A stretch of 64,000 bases of DNA from Treponema putidum. Lineage in GTDB: Bacteria > Spirochaetota > Spirochaetia > Treponematales > Treponemataceae. The position numbers and the translations under genes were made by a program. The stretch's first letter is position 1; every line of letters begins with the position of its first letter. Where the stretch lies: assembly GCF_000755145.1 (NCBI RefSeq), contig NZ_CP009228.1, positions 2,031,694 through 2,095,693 on the forward strand. The letters run 5' to 3'. Below are positions 19,367-28,612 of this stretch, piece after piece. The notes beneath the pieces are model-generated. The model had not been told where the DNA came from and ran no database searches. It worked only from the letters and a program-made list of their open reading frames with translations.

Positions 19367-20392
19367 ATGAATAAACTCACAGTCTTAATGCCTTCTTATA
19401 ATCGAGGGGCATATGTTAATGAAGCAGTAACCTCCGTCTTAAACCAAAAAACTGATTTTGGCGTTAAGCTTATTATAACGGACGATTGTTCGACGGATGG
19501 GTCTATTGAAATAATAAAAGAACTACAAAGGCAATATCCCGAAAAAATTGAAATAATTTTATCCGAAAAAAACGAACGGCTTCTTGCTAACATTCTTAAA
19601 GCTCAAGTAAGGGTGCGGACTGAATATTTTTGTGTGCTCGATCCGGACGATTATTATACTGATGAGTTTTTTTTACAAAAAGCGGTTGATTTCCTTGATG
19701 CTCATAAAGATTTTACAATTTATAGCTCTAATTGTATGATGTTGTATGAGAACAAAACCAAAAAGCCGTTTATTGAAAGTAATGTAAAAGAAGCTATATT
19801 TGATTTTAATGATTTATTGCAAGATAAAGTTATTATAACGCAAACTGCCGGAAGCATTTTTAGAAATATCGTGTATAATAATGGTATTCCTCAGATAATA
19901 AAAGAATCTATAGGTACGCCGAGCGAATCGTCTTTTCGTGCCGATACCGAACGCTATATATTTCATTTGAAAAAAGGAAAGGCTTTTTTTAAAAATGAGA
20001 TTGTTGCCGTATATAGGATACATAAAGATGGAATATGGACAAAAGAAAATCAATTTCACCGTAACTTACTTGCTGCACAGGCTTATTATGATTATTTTAG
20101 ATACTTCAACTATACTCATGCCGAGTATTTTATACGTCATTCATTGTTTTATACAAAAGAATGTTTTGAAGAATTAAAAAAAGCAATAGATAAAAACGAA
20201 TTTACACAAACGATTATGCAATCTGATGTAGAACAGTTATTTTCCATAATCATCGAAGATGAAAAATATTTTAACAAAACAGCTAAGGATAATGACAAAT
20301 TTTATATAAAAAAAACTTTAACGGTAAGAAAAGTAATCAAGTGTCTGTTGCCATACGGTTTTGTGCGTCTGATTCAAAAAATAAGGAGATAA
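19367..20392 (+). CDS. GT2 family glycosyltransferase
   Basis: 341 residues. Motifs LTVLMPSYNRGAYVNEAV, KLIITDDCSTDGS and CVLDPDDYYTDEFF are typical of GT2. The tail RKVIKCLLPYGFVRLIQKIR is nearly the same as in the GT2 at 11070-12089, while the donor-binding regions differ more, so the two share a tail module. No clear Shine-Dalgarno is visible before ATG 19367. Followed after four bases by a sulfotransferase-like gene. Confidence 0.87.
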   Translation: MNKLTVLMPSYNRGAYVNEAVTSVLNQKTDFGVKLIITDDCSTDGSIEIIKELQRQYPEKIEIILSEKNERLLANILKAQVRVRTEYFCVLDPDDYYTDEFFLQKAVDFLDAHKDFTIYSSNCMMLYENKTKKPFIESNVKEAIFDFNDLLQDKVIITQTAGSIFRNIVYNNGIPQIIKESIGTPSESSFRADTERYIFHLKKGKAFFKNEIVAVYRIHKDGIWTKENQFHRNLLAAQAYYDYFRYFNYTHAEYFIRHSLFYTKECFEELKKAIDKNEFTQTIMQSDVEQLFSIIIEDEKYFNKTAKDNDKFYIKKTLTVRKVIKCLLPYGFVRLIQKIRR

Positions 20393-20396
20393 TAAT

Positions 20397-21749
20397 ATGA
20401 CTCTTCCCCCCCCAATAATTATAGGTACTTCCAGTTTTGCGCAATCAGGAGGTTCCGCTATTACAAATATTTTAGAAGAATTTTCTGCCTTTTCAGTTCT
20501 TAAGGGTGGAGCGGAATTTGAATGTAAATTTTTTACCGAAAATATATTTGCTTTGGAAACTGCTTTGAAAATAGGTAACGGTATAGATAAGGCTGTGAAA
20601 GCTTTTTTATATAATGCACTACAAGTTTCAAAGGATATTGATTATAAAAATAATTTCGGACCCGATTTTTTAAATTATACAATTGAATATGTAAATTCCG
20701 TTACGGAAAATTATCTAGGTGCCGTTCATAAAGATTATGATTATGCCTTTCTTGATCCGGCTGAACATGCTATATTCTCAAAAGCACAAAAGCTTTATAA
20801 TTATAAGTACGGTAAACGCTCTTACGAAGCCTATGAACCGTACCATTGGGAACCTTCTTACGCTCCTTTTGGGAAAGTATATTACGGTAATTTTCCGAAT
20901 GATTTTTATGATAAAACCCAAAAATATATAGAAAAAGTATTTTCGCCTCTTTATGAAAATGGAAAGAATTATATACTTGCAGATGCTATTTATAGTGCAA
21001 CTACAATAACACCGCAAGAATTAATGTACTATAAAGATTCAAAGGCATTAATTGCCAATAGGGATCCTCGTGATTTATATGTGATGAATAAAGAAATATA
21101 CGGCGAGTGGTTTATTCCGACTTGGAATGTAGAAGCTTGGATTAAATATTATAAAAATAGGCGGCAAAGTATTAAACCTCAAAAAGAAAACAATAAAGAT
21201 AATATCTTACATCTTCAATTTGAAGAGCTTATTTACAATTATGAAGAAAGTTTAGCAAAAATTAAAGAGTTTTTAAACTTAAAAGATTCGGAGCATACAA
21301 AAAAAGGACAAATCTTTATTCCGGAAAAATCACAGACGAACACTCAAATGTTTAGAAAGTATCCGCAGTATTTAAAAGATATTGAAAAAATAGAGAAGGA
21401 ATTGTCTGAATTCTGTTATCCTTACTCCGAAACTCAAATACGCCATTTTCTTCCCGAAGAAATAAAAAGTGAACACCGAGAAACACTGGAAGATATACGC
21501 AAAACTGTTTGTATTTTTCAAAAAACAGGAAAGTTGCCGTTTTCAAATATAAAAGGGGCAGGTATTTTTACAATTCTTTCTAAAAATATACAAACATTTA
21601 AAAACCGCAAGACTATAACGGCATATATAAAAGGTTGTATTAAAATTATAATAGGTTTGTGTCTTTTTCCATTTGATTTTATTTATCAGCTTATTTCAAT
21701 TAAAAAATATCAAAATGATAATAAAAACAGAACAATCGAATTTAAATAA
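20397..21749 (+). CDS. Sulfotransferase-like protein, C8 tract right after the start, in frame
   Basis: 450 residues. The N end (IIIGTSSFAQSGGSAITNIL) is a P-loop-like PAPS 5'-phosphosulfate loop; ANRDPRDLYVMNKE matches the R-D-P-R-D 3'-phosphate motif of sulfotransferases, and LHLQFEELIYNYEES the following L-x-F-E-x-L motif. The C end has a hydrophobic segment (IIIGLCLFPFDFIYQLISI). A paralogue is at 29387-30649. The C8 tract (20406-20413) starts at the third codon and encodes Pro-Pro-Pro; the frame is open. AGGAG lies ~8 bases before the ATG. Sulfation is inferred from motifs; no PAPS-synthesis gene is in the window. Confidence 0.75.
   Translation: MTLPPPIIIGTSSFAQSGGSAITNILEEFSAFSVLKGGAEFECKFFTENIFALETALKIGNGIDKAVKAFLYNALQVSKDIDYKNNFGPDFLNYTIEYVNSVTENYLGAVHKDYDYAFLDPAEHAIFSKAQKLYNYKYGKRSYEAYEPYHWEPSYAPFGKVYYGNFPNDFYDKTQKYIEKVFSPLYENGKNYILADAIYSATTITPQELMYYKDSKALIANRDPRDLYVMNKEIYGEWFIPTWNVEAWIKYYKNRRQSIKPQKENNKDNILHLQFEELIYNYEESLAKIKEFLNLKDSEHTKKGQIFIPEKSQTNTQMFRKYPQYLKDIEKIEKELSEFCYPYSETQIRHFLPEEIKSEHRETLEDIRKTVCIFQKTGKLPFSNIKGAGIFTILSKNIQTFKNRKTITAYIKGCIKIIIGLCLFPFDFIYQLISIKKYQNDNKNRTIEFK
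20406..20413. repeat. C8 homopolymer, sulfotransferase-like gene, ON length
   Basis: Eight C beginning 9 bases after the A of the start codon, the classic position for an ON/OFF contingency tract, since an out-of-frame change stops translation before any domain is made. Confidence 0.82.
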
Positions 21750-21763
21750 TGTAGTCGAAATAT

Positions 21764-23011
21764 ATGTTAAAATATAAAATTGCAGTAGCCGGAACCGGCT
21801 ATGTCGGATTAAGTATTGCCGTTCTCCTTTCGCAGCATAATGAAGTTTATGCGGTAGATATAGTACCTGACAGGGTTAATCTTATAAATAATAAAAAATC
21901 TCCTATTCAGGATAAGGAGATAGAAGATTATCTTTTAACAAAGCCGCTTAATCTTAAAGCTACGCTTGATGCAGTTTCTGCGTATTCTAATGCGGATTTT
22001 GTTGTAATTGCGACACCTACTAATTATGATCCGCAAAAAAATTTTTTTGATACAAGTGCTGTTGAAGCCGTAATAAAACTTGTTATGCATTATAATCCTA
22101 ATGCTGTTATGGTTATCAAATCTACTATTCCGGTCGGTTTTACAAAAACAATACGGGAAAAAACCGGAAGCAAAAATATTTTATTTAGTCCGGAGTTTTT
22201 ACGTGAAAGTAATGCTCTTTTTGATAACCTTCATCCAAGCAGAATTATTGTAGGCACGGATTTAGAAGATAAAAGACTCACTGAGGCAGCTAAAGAGTTT
22301 GCCCGATTATTGCAAGAAGGGGCTGTCAAAGAAAATATTGATACGCTGTTTATGGATTTTACTGAGGCGGAAGCTGTAAAGCTATTTGCAAATACCTATC
22401 TGGCTCTGAGAGTGAGCTTTTTTAATGAACTTGATACATACTCAGAACTGAAGGGGTTGAATACTCAGTCGATAATAAACGGTGTTTGTCTTGATCCGAG
22501 AATAGGGGCTTTTTATAATAATCCTTCATTTGGATATGGTGGTTATTGCCTTCCAAAAGATACAAAGCAGCTTTTAGCTAACTATCAGGATGTCCCGCAA
22601 AATCTTATTCAAGCAATTGTGGAATCCAATAGAACGCGAAAAGATTTTATTGCCGATAGAATTTTGCAAAAAGCCGGATATTATGATTATTCTGCTTCGG
22701 TTTCTTTTGATTCTTTTTCCGAAAAGAAGATAACTATAGGCGTCTATCGTCTTATTATGAAATCAAATAGCGATAACTTTCGCCAAAGTTCAATTCAAGG
22801 TATTATGAAACGTATTAAAGCAAAAGGTGCTGATGTTATCATATATGAACCTAATTTAAATGACGGCGAAACATTTTTCGGCAGTCTTGTTGTAAATGAT
22901 TTGGAAAAATTTAAAAAAATGAGTGCAGTTATAATTGCAAACCGTTATGATTCTTTACTTGCCGATGTTCAAGAAAAAATATATACGCGGGATTTATTTG
23001 GAAGGGACTAG
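21764..23011 (+). CDS. ugd: UDP-glucose 6-dehydrogenase
   Basis: 415 residues. NAD loop [65 protein letters not shown] and the catalytic Cys in [14 protein letters not shown] match the short E. coli-type UDP-glucose dehydrogenase closely. It makes UDP-glucuronate for uronic-acid residues. Length is slightly above the ~388 of the E. coli enzyme. It sits 14 bases after a sulfotransferase-like gene; sulfated or uronic-acid sugars would make the chain acidic (inference). Confidence 0.93.
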   Translation: MLKYKIAVAGTGYVGLSIAVLLSQHNEVYAVDIVPDRVNLINNKKSPIQDKEIEDYLLTKPLNLKATLDAVSAYSNADFVVIATPTNYDPQKNFFDTSAVEAVIKLVMHYNPNAVMVIKSTIPVGFTKTIREKTGSKNILFSPEFLRESNALFDNLHPSRIIVGTDLEDKRLTEAAKEFARLLQEGAVKENIDTLFMDFTEAEAVKLFANTYLALRVSFFNELDTYSELKGLNTQSIINGVCLDPRIGAFYNNPSFGYGGYCLPKDTKQLLANYQDVPQNLIQAIVESNRTRKDFIADRILQKAGYYDYSASVSFDSFSEKKITIGVYRLIMKSNSDNFRQSSIQGIMKRIKAKGADVIIYEPNLNDGETFFGSLVVNDLEKFKKMSAVIIANRYDSLLADVQEKIYTRDLFGRD

Positions 23012-23019
23012 GGTTTGAT

Positions 23020-24045
23020 ATGAATACGAAAATCACGGTAGTAATTCCTACATATAATAAAGCTGCTTATATTTCTCAAACAATCGAAAGTATTTTAAGG
23101 CAAACCTATCAGGATTTTGAAATTGTCATAATAGACGATTGCTCAAAAGATGATACTGAACTTGTTGTTCAAAAATACTTGTCTGATAAGATTCGTTATT
23201 TTAAGCATACTAGAAATTGGGGGCCGGGTGCGACTTTTAATGATGGAATTGAAAAGTCAAATACGGAATATATAACTTTGATTGCAAGTGATGATGTTTT
23301 ACTTCCGAATCATCTTGAACAAGTAATGCTTCAATTTAAAAAAGATGATTTAGTTGAAACAGTTTTTCCTAAACTTAAAGTAATAGATGAAAATAGTAAT
23401 GATTTAAATGAAATTATTCAACAACCTTTTTTTGATAAATATAAGATGCTTAATCATCTTTTTTATGCAGGGAACGATATTCCTTCTCCCGGTGTTTCCT
23501 TTAAAAAAACTTTGTTTAAGAAAACTGCTGCTTATAATCAGAATTTGATTATGATGCATGACTATGATTTGAATGTGCGCTGTCTTATGCACGGAAAAAC
23601 GGCTGTAGTTAATGAGCCTACTGTTTTTTATAGGAGATTTTCAAATCCAATAATAAATTTAAGCGGTAAAACAAGATGGCTTGATATGTGCCGTTCTATT
23701 GAAAGTAAATTTGTCCTTGATAATTATTTGAACTTAGACTATTATGAAATAAAGAAAGTTTTTCCTCAGTTAAAAACGTATAATCAAGAAGAGATAAAAT
23801 TCAGGCTGCTTATTGATACTTGTAAAAATAAACAGTTGCGTTTAAGTTCTTGGGCCTTTGAGCGTCTTATTACATATCTTGAAAATAATAAAGATTTTTT
23901 TAGTACTAATGTGTTTGATTTTCAATACAAAGATTATATTGACTTATATAAAATAAATGCAAAAAATGTTATTGGGAAAACTCATAAAGAAAAACTATAT
24001 AATGATGCAAAAATATTGATAAAAAAAATGTTCGGACTGAATTAA
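23020..24045 (+). CDS. GT2 family glycosyltransferase
   Basis: 341 residues. TVVIPTYNKAAYISQTIESI, FEIVIIDDCSKDDTE and LIASDDVLLPNHLEQV are the GT2 motifs, with MMHDYDLNVRCLM as the later D-x-D/E region. The tail lacks the CxLPYGFVRxIQK module of two other GT2 enzymes here. Eight bases separate it from the ugd stop, so they are co-transcribed. Donor and acceptor unknown. Confidence 0.87.
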   Translation: MNTKITVVIPTYNKAAYISQTIESILRQTYQDFEIVIIDDCSKDDTELVVQKYLSDKIRYFKHTRNWGPGATFNDGIEKSNTEYITLIASDDVLLPNHLEQVMLQFKKDDLVETVFPKLKVIDENSNDLNEIIQQPFFDKYKMLNHLFYAGNDIPSPGVSFKKTLFKKTAAYNQNLIMMHDYDLNVRCLMHGKTAVVNEPTVFYRRFSNPIINLSGKTRWLDMCRSIESKFVLDNYLNLDYYEIKKVFPQLKTYNQEEIKFRLLIDTCKNKQLRLSSWAFERLITYLENNKDFFSTNVFDFQYKDYIDLYKINAKNVIGKTHKEKLYNDAKILIKKMFGLN

Positions 24046-24074
24046 ATTGTTTTAGCTGATATTCGAGGATAGAT

Positions 24075-24440
24075 ATGAAAGAAATAGAAGTTCCTAAGAT
24101 TACCGACGGGCGCGGTAATCTTTCTTTTTTTGAAAGTGAACGAGCAGTTCCTTTTAAAATTAAAGGTGTATTTCTTATTAACATATATAATACCGGTGAG
24201 GAATATAAATTTACTAATAATGACTATTCAGAGTTTTTTATTACGCCGCTTTCAGGCAGTTTTTTGTTAGATGATAATAGTGCGCCGAAAAAAGAGTCAA
24301 ACACTATATTCTTAAAAAATGCGAATAAAAGTTTATATATAGAAAGCAATACAGACTTTACTTTGCGGCAATTCGCTGAAAATACGGTCATTCTTATACT
24401 GTCCTCAAAAGAATCTATTAATTTTGTACGGAAAATCTAG
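24075..24440 (+). CDS. WxcM/FdtA-like cupin (sugar ketoisomerase family)
   Basis: 121 residues, a single cupin. EIEVPKITDGRGNLSFFES is the family N end (the D-x-R-G-x-L pattern), but the usual R-G-x-H-A-H segment is absent; the matching place has NIYNTGEEYKFTNND. So it may have lost the ketoisomerase activity or act as a partner of the FdtA encoded directly downstream (no gap between stop and next ATG). GAGGATAG precedes its ATG. Confidence 0.7.
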   Translation: MKEIEVPKITDGRGNLSFFESERAVPFKIKGVFLINIYNTGEEYKFTNNDYSEFFITPLSGSFLLDDNSAPKKESNTIFLKNANKSLYIESNTDFTLRQFAENTVILILSSKESINFVRKI

Positions 24441-24842
24441 ATGAATACAGTTGATAACTGCATTTTGTTGAATTTGCATAAAGATTATACTAATAATATA
24501 ACGAATCTCAATTATAAAAGTACCGTCCCGTTTGAGGTGAAACGAATTTATTACCTTTATGGTATACCTGAAACTCAAGATAGAGGCGCTCATGCACATA
24601 AAGAACTATTTCAACTTCTTCTTGCCGCTTCAGGATCTTTTAATGTTGAACTTGATGATGGAAAAAATAAGAAAAATTTCTTTTTAAATAGTCCGTCAAA
24701 GGGATTATTGATAGTTCCCGGTATTTGGCGGAATCTTACGGATTTTTCTTTTGGTTCGGTAGCGCTGGTGCTTGCTTCCGAATATTATACCGAAGATGAT
24801 TATATCAGAAACTATGATGAATTTTTACAATACAGAAAATAA
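24441..24842 (+). CDS. fdtA: dTDP-4-oxo-6-deoxyglucose 3,4-ketoisomerase (FdtA/QdtA-like)
   Basis: 133 residues. Family hallmarks are VKRIYYLYGIP, DRGAHAHKELFQ (catalytic His pair), SGSFNVELDDG and IVPGIWRNLTDF. It moves the keto group of dTDP-4-keto-6-deoxyglucose from C4 to C3, the step before amination by FdtB (27499-28605). The substrate would come from RmlA/RmlB encoded at 54501-56483. Whether the product has the galacto (FdtA) or gluco (QdtA) form cannot be read from motifs alone. The start codon immediately follows the previous stop. Confidence 0.88.
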   Translation: MNTVDNCILLNLHKDYTNNITNLNYKSTVPFEVKRIYYLYGIPETQDRGAHAHKELFQLLLAASGSFNVELDDGKNKKNFFLNSPSKGLLIVPGIWRNLTDFSFGSVALVLASEYYTEDDYIRNYDEFLQYRK

Positions 24843-24867
24843 GTGAATATTAGGAATACAGTAAAAA

Positions 24868-25866
24868 ATGTTTAAAATAGAACCTTATGAAAAAAAATAT
24901 GAACAGCTTTGGGATGATTTTGTTTTAAATAAGTCGGTTAATGGAACTTTTTTACAGAGTAGAAATTTTTTAAATTACCATCCTGAGGATAGATTTAAGG
25001 ATTGTTCTCTTTTAATTTTTAATCAAAAGGACAACTTGGCTGCTGTAATTCCTGCTTGTAAGGATCCTAAGGATCCGGCTTGTTTTTTTTCTCACAAAGG
25101 TTCTACCTACGGCGGCATAATTATCGATAAAAAGCATTATTCAGGTAATAGCCTTTTGGAAATAATTGAAGTTTTTGAACAGTATTTAAAAGAACATCGA
25201 TTTACTTCCGTTTATTTAAAAATAACGCCGGATATTTTATCTATTGAAAGTCCTGCACTTTTAGAATATCTTTTGTATTATAAAAAATATCAACAATATT
25301 CCGAACTGAATACATATATTGATTTGGAAAATTATGATGATTTTATCCTTACCAATTTTATTCAAGGGAAAAGGACTCATGTAAATAATTGCTTAAAATT
25401 GGGAGCAGTGTGCAAAAAAATAGGTTCAAATGTAGAGATAGAACTATTGCATGAAATTATAAGTTCAAATTTAAGGAAATATGGAGTTATTCCTGTTCAT
25501 TCTTTTAATGAATTTATTTTATTGAAGGAAAAATGTGTTACAAATAATATTTCCTTTTTCAAATGTGTATTAAATGATGATATAATTGGCGGCGCTGTAG
25601 TTTTTTATTTTCCAAAAACAAAAACGATACATACTCAATATTTATGCTCTAAAGAAGAATTTGCAAAATTAAGTCCGATGAGTTTTATGTATTATTCTAT
25701 GATAGTTGAAGCAAAAAAAATAAATTATAAAAAAATATCATGGGGCGTTTCAACCGAGAATTTCGGGCACACTTTGAATCAAGGTTTATTAAAAAATAAA
25801 GAATCATACGGTAGTACTTATTCGATGAATAAAACTTTTTATAAAATGTTAACACTGGAGGTATAA
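24868..25866 (+). CDS. FemAB/GNAT-like acyltransferase
   Basis: 332 residues with a two-part GNAT arrangement (PF13480-like). The N half has FLQSRNFLNYHPEDRF and the SHKGSTYGGIIID segment. The C half has DDIIGGAVVFYFPKTKTIHTQYL and KKISWGVSTENFGHTLNQGL, with the family's Y-x-x-S-x-E-E/E-F region. Lying between fdtA and fdtB, it is a good candidate for N-acylating the 3-amino-3,6-dideoxyhexose (inference); in other loci this step uses a hexapeptide enzyme. It directly abuts the next ATG. Confidence 0.75.
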   Translation: MFKIEPYEKKYEQLWDDFVLNKSVNGTFLQSRNFLNYHPEDRFKDCSLLIFNQKDNLAAVIPACKDPKDPACFFSHKGSTYGGIIIDKKHYSGNSLLEIIEVFEQYLKEHRFTSVYLKITPDILSIESPALLEYLLYYKKYQQYSELNTYIDLENYDDFILTNFIQGKRTHVNNCLKLGAVCKKIGSNVEIELLHEIISSNLRKYGVIPVHSFNEFILLKEKCVTNNISFFKCVLNDDIIGGAVVFYFPKTKTIHTQYLCSKEEFAKLSPMSFMYYSMIVEAKKINYKKISWGVSTENFGHTLNQGLLKNKESYGSTYSMNKTFYKMLTLEV

Positions 25867-26618
25867 ATGCGAGATATAGAAAAATATGGAGAAGATTATA
25901 AAACAAAAAATGATTTTGAAGCCGTGCAGGTGTCATACCGAAGAAAAAAGGTGTTGGAATGTTTAAATAATGTTACCTCCCCCCCCGACAAATATTAGAA
26001 ATTGGGTGCGGCTTGGAACCTCTCTTTTTATTCTATAAAGATTTTACAAAATATGTCATTGCAGAGCCTTGTTCTTTGTTTTTTGAAAATGCACAACAGC
26101 TGGCAAAACAAAATAGTATCGATGCTGTAATATGTTATAATGATTTTTTAGAAAATCTTGGAGTGGAGCTTTCGAATTATCAGTTCGATTATATTATTTG
26201 TTCAGGATTATTACATGAAGTTGAAAATCCTCGCCGGCTTTTACAGAATATTTTTAACCTTTGTATAAAGGATAACACGATTGTTCATATAAACGTCCCA
26301 AATATGAATTCTTTTCATCGGCTGCTTGCAAAAGAAAGCGGTCTTATAAAAGATGAACATGATAAATCTCAGAATAATATCTTATTGCAGCAGCATACAA
26401 ATTTTGATATAAATATGTTAAAATCTATTGTACAAGATGTTGGTTTTCAGATTCTTAATTTAGGCGACTATTTTATAAAACCGTTTACTCATTCTCAGAT
26501 GAAACATCTTATGGATATCGGTTTTTTAACAAATGAAATTCTAGACGGTTTTTATTCCATGCAAAAATATATGCCGAATCTCGGTTCTGAAATATTTATC
26601 GAAGCAAAAAAAGTATAG
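25867..26618 (+). CDS. SAM methyltransferase with C8 tract, currently out of frame
   Basis: From ATG 25867 the frame runs 43 codons through a C8 run (25979-25986) and stops at TAG 25996-25998. The next frame carries the rest to 26618. With C9 the joint reads PPRQILEIGCGLEP, a proper motif I of a class I methyltransferase, then FDYIICSGLLHEVENPRRLL and IVHINVPNMNSFHRLL, ~250 residues. The downstream part alone lacks motif I if it starts at the TTG at 26013, so it is probably inactive. Most simply, a phase-variable methyltransferase in the OFF state. Confidence 0.82.
25979..25986. repeat. C8 homopolymer, methyltransferase gene, OFF length
   Basis: Eight C just before the SAM-binding motif. C9 restores one continuous methyltransferase. 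Confidence 0.82.
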
Positions 26619-26623
26619 AGAGT

Positions 26624-26704
26624 ATGAAAAGAATTATTTTACCCGCCGACTGCGGTATCGATTACGCAGGTAGTTTCAAAAGATATGGAGAAATCATTAT
26701 ATGA
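26624..26704 (+). CDS. 26-residue small frame before the HEPN-like gene
   Basis: A short frame (MKRIILPADCGIDYAG...) whose TGA overlaps the next ATG as ATGA. It could be a coupled leader peptide or a remnant of a longer gene; no homology is recognised. Its CCCGCCGACTGCGG stretch is unusually GC-rich for the region. Confidence 0.25.
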   Translation: MKRIILPADCGIDYAGSFKRYGEIII

Positions 26705-27126
26705 CTAATCCTATACGTTGGAAACAACGCTTCCAAAACTTTGAAAAAGCTCTTGTTGTGTTTCAAGATCGTTGTACGGATGTCGGTGAGAATCCTCATG
26801 GGGCAAAGTATTATGAAACTTGCAGAATGGCTTTAATTCAGGCATTTGAAATTATTCTCGAACTTTCATGGAAAACATTGAAGGATTATCTTGAAGCACA
26901 AGGTTATATGGAAGTACAGAATGGTAAGCGTGCAATTAGACAGGCCTTTCAAGATGGACTGATAGATGATGGAGAACTTTGGTTAAAAGCACTTGATATT
27001 CGAAATATTACCAGCCATACCTATGATATGAACATGCTTGAGGATGGAATTGATTTTATTATTGTATCTTTCCAGCCTGCACTTATTTGTTTAAAAAATA
27101 AACTTGCAGCAGAATTGGATTCCTAA
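26701..27126 (+). CDS. Nucleotidyltransferase substrate-binding protein (HI0074/HEPN-like)
   Basis: 141-residue all-helical protein of the PF08780 type: RWKQRFQNFEKALVVFQD at the N end, ALIQAFEIILELSWKTLKDY in the middle and the HEPN-like RNITSHTYD (R-N-x3-H) motif near the C end. HI0074-like proteins pair with the small nucleotidyltransferase encoded directly after; HEPN/MNT pairs are known toxin-antitoxin modules (family knowledge). Its start overlaps a small upstream frame; the next gene starts 4 bases after its stop. This is a second such pair within the glycan locus. Confidence 0.85.
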   Translation: MTNPIRWKQRFQNFEKALVVFQDRCTDVGENPHGAKYYETCRMALIQAFEIILELSWKTLKDYLEAQGYMEVQNGKRAIRQAFQDGLIDDGELWLKALDIRNITSHTYDMNMLEDGIDFIIVSFQPALICLKNKLAAELDS

Positions 27127-27130
27127 CGCT

Positions 27131-27436
27131 ATGCCATACGGTCTTAAAGAATATGAAATGAAAACTATTATTGAATATCTTTCTAAATGTACAGAAATAG
27201 AAGAAGCTGTATTGTTCGGTTCGCGGGCGATCGGTTTATATAAAAAAGGCTCGGATATTGATATCGCGATAAAAGGTATAAAAGTAACTCCTTTTATTGC
27301 TGCCGCTTTAAAGTCTGAATTAGAAGAAGAGACGGTAATTCCATATTTTTTTGATATTGTTTCATATCCGCAATTAAGACATCGTGAGTTTATACAGCAT
27401 ATTGATTCTCATGGAATTATTATTTATAAAAGATAG
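27131..27436 (+). CDS. Minimal nucleotidyltransferase (MNT, HI0073-like)
   Basis: 101 residues from ATG 27131; an earlier frame start would overlap the previous gene. VLFGSRAIGLYKKGSDIDIA is the minimal nucleotidyltransferase signature G-S-x10-G-x-D-x-D, with both Asp residues present, and FFDIVSYPQL the third acidic strand. As the partner of the HEPN-like protein it is likely the antitoxin that modifies it (family knowledge). The 62-base gap after it shows no clear terminator. Confidence 0.87.
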   Translation: MPYGLKEYEMKTIIEYLSKCTEIEEAVLFGSRAIGLYKKGSDIDIAIKGIKVTPFIAAALKSELEEETVIPYFFDIVSYPQLRHREFIQHIDSHGIIIYKR

Positions 27437-27498
27437 CATCTATACCATATATAAAGGTAGAATCTTAAATAAGTATAGCATAACTATATAGGTTTCTT

Positions 27499-28605
27499 AT
27501 GCATATCCCTTTTTTATCCTTGCAAAAAATGACTGAAAGCTTTGAACCGTCTCTCTCGCAAAAAATAAGTGCGATTATAAAAAAAGGCTGGTATATTCAC
27601 GGCGAAGAATGTACGGCTTTTGAAAAGAACTTTGCACAATTTTGCGGAGTTAAGCATTGCATTGGTGTAGGAAACGGTCTTGAAGCTTTAAAATTGATTC
27701 TCCGTGCATACAAGCTGCTTGGTGTTTTTGAAGAAGGTGATGAAATTATTGTCCCTTCAAACACTTTTATAGCTACTATTCTTGCCGTGAGTGCCGAAAA
27801 TTTGACACCTGTTTTTGTTGAGCCGAATATAGATGATTATTTAATCGATGTAAAAAAAATAACAGATAAGATAAGTTCAAAAACTAAAGCAATTATGCCG
27901 GTGCATTTATACGGCAGGCTTTGCAATATGGAAGCTATTATTGACATTGCAAAACATCATAATTTAAAAGTGATTGAAGATGCAGCACAGGCACACGGTG
28001 CAAGGCAAGACGGAAAACGAAGCGGCTCCTTCGGCGATGCGGCCGGTTTCAGTTTTTATCCGGGTAAAAATTTAGGCTGTTTAGGCGACGGCGGCTGTGT
28101 TACTACTGATGACGACGAACTTGCAGATGTCATACGAAAGTTGGCAAATTACGGCTCAAGCGTAAAATATGTACACGAATACAAGGGGGAAAATTCCCGT
28201 CTTGATGAAATACAGTCCGCAGTGCTCTCGTTAAAACTGGAAAGGCTTGATACAGACAATGATCGCCGCCGTCAAATCGCAGTGATGTATAATGCAGGAA
28301 TCAAAAATAAAGCGATTATTTTACCAAAACTCCACCAAAAAGAAGAACACGTGTGGCATATTTATTGCGTTCGGGTTCAAAACAGAAAAGCGTTTATTGA
28401 CTATTTAAAAGATTGCGGAATAGAAACAGTTATTCACTATCCGACTCCGCCCCATAGACAAAAAGCATATAAAGAGTTTTCTCATCTTCACTTACCGATA
28501 AGTGAAAAAATACATGCGGAAGTGGTTAGCCTTCCGATGAGTCCATTATTAACCGATGAGGAAGTTAATTACGTAATTGAAAAAGTAAACGAATGGAAAG
28601 CTTAA
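27499..28605 (+). CDS. fdtB: DegT/DnrJ-type sugar aminotransferase (FdtB/QdtB-like)
   Basis: 368 residues. IPFLSLQKM at the start, [29 protein letters not shown] and the PLP lysine in [16 protein letters not shown] are DegT/FdtB features; [12 protein letters not shown] and [11 protein letters not shown] follow in the usual order. It would aminate C3 of dTDP-3-keto-6-deoxyhexose to give dTDP-Fuc3N or Qui3N with FdtA at 24441. The HEPN/MNT pair splits it from fdtA and the acyltransferase. Length equals the family norm. Confidence 0.9.
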   Translation: MHIPFLSLQKMTESFEPSLSQKISAIIKKGWYIHGEECTAFEKNFAQFCGVKHCIGVGNGLEALKLILRAYKLLGVFEEGDEIIVPSNTFIATILAVSAENLTPVFVEPNIDDYLIDVKKITDKISSKTKAIMPVHLYGRLCNMEAIIDIAKHHNLKVIEDAAQAHGARQDGKRSGSFGDAAGFSFYPGKNLGCLGDGGCVTTDDDELADVIRKLANYGSSVKYVHEYKGENSRLDEIQSAVLSLKLERLDTDNDRRRQIAVMYNAGIKNKAIILPKLHQKEEHVWHIYCVRVQNRKAFIDYLKDCGIETVIHYPTPPHRQKAYKEFSHLHLPISEKIHAEVVSLPMSPLLTDEEVNYVIEKVNEWKA

Positions 28606-28612
28606 ATCTTGT

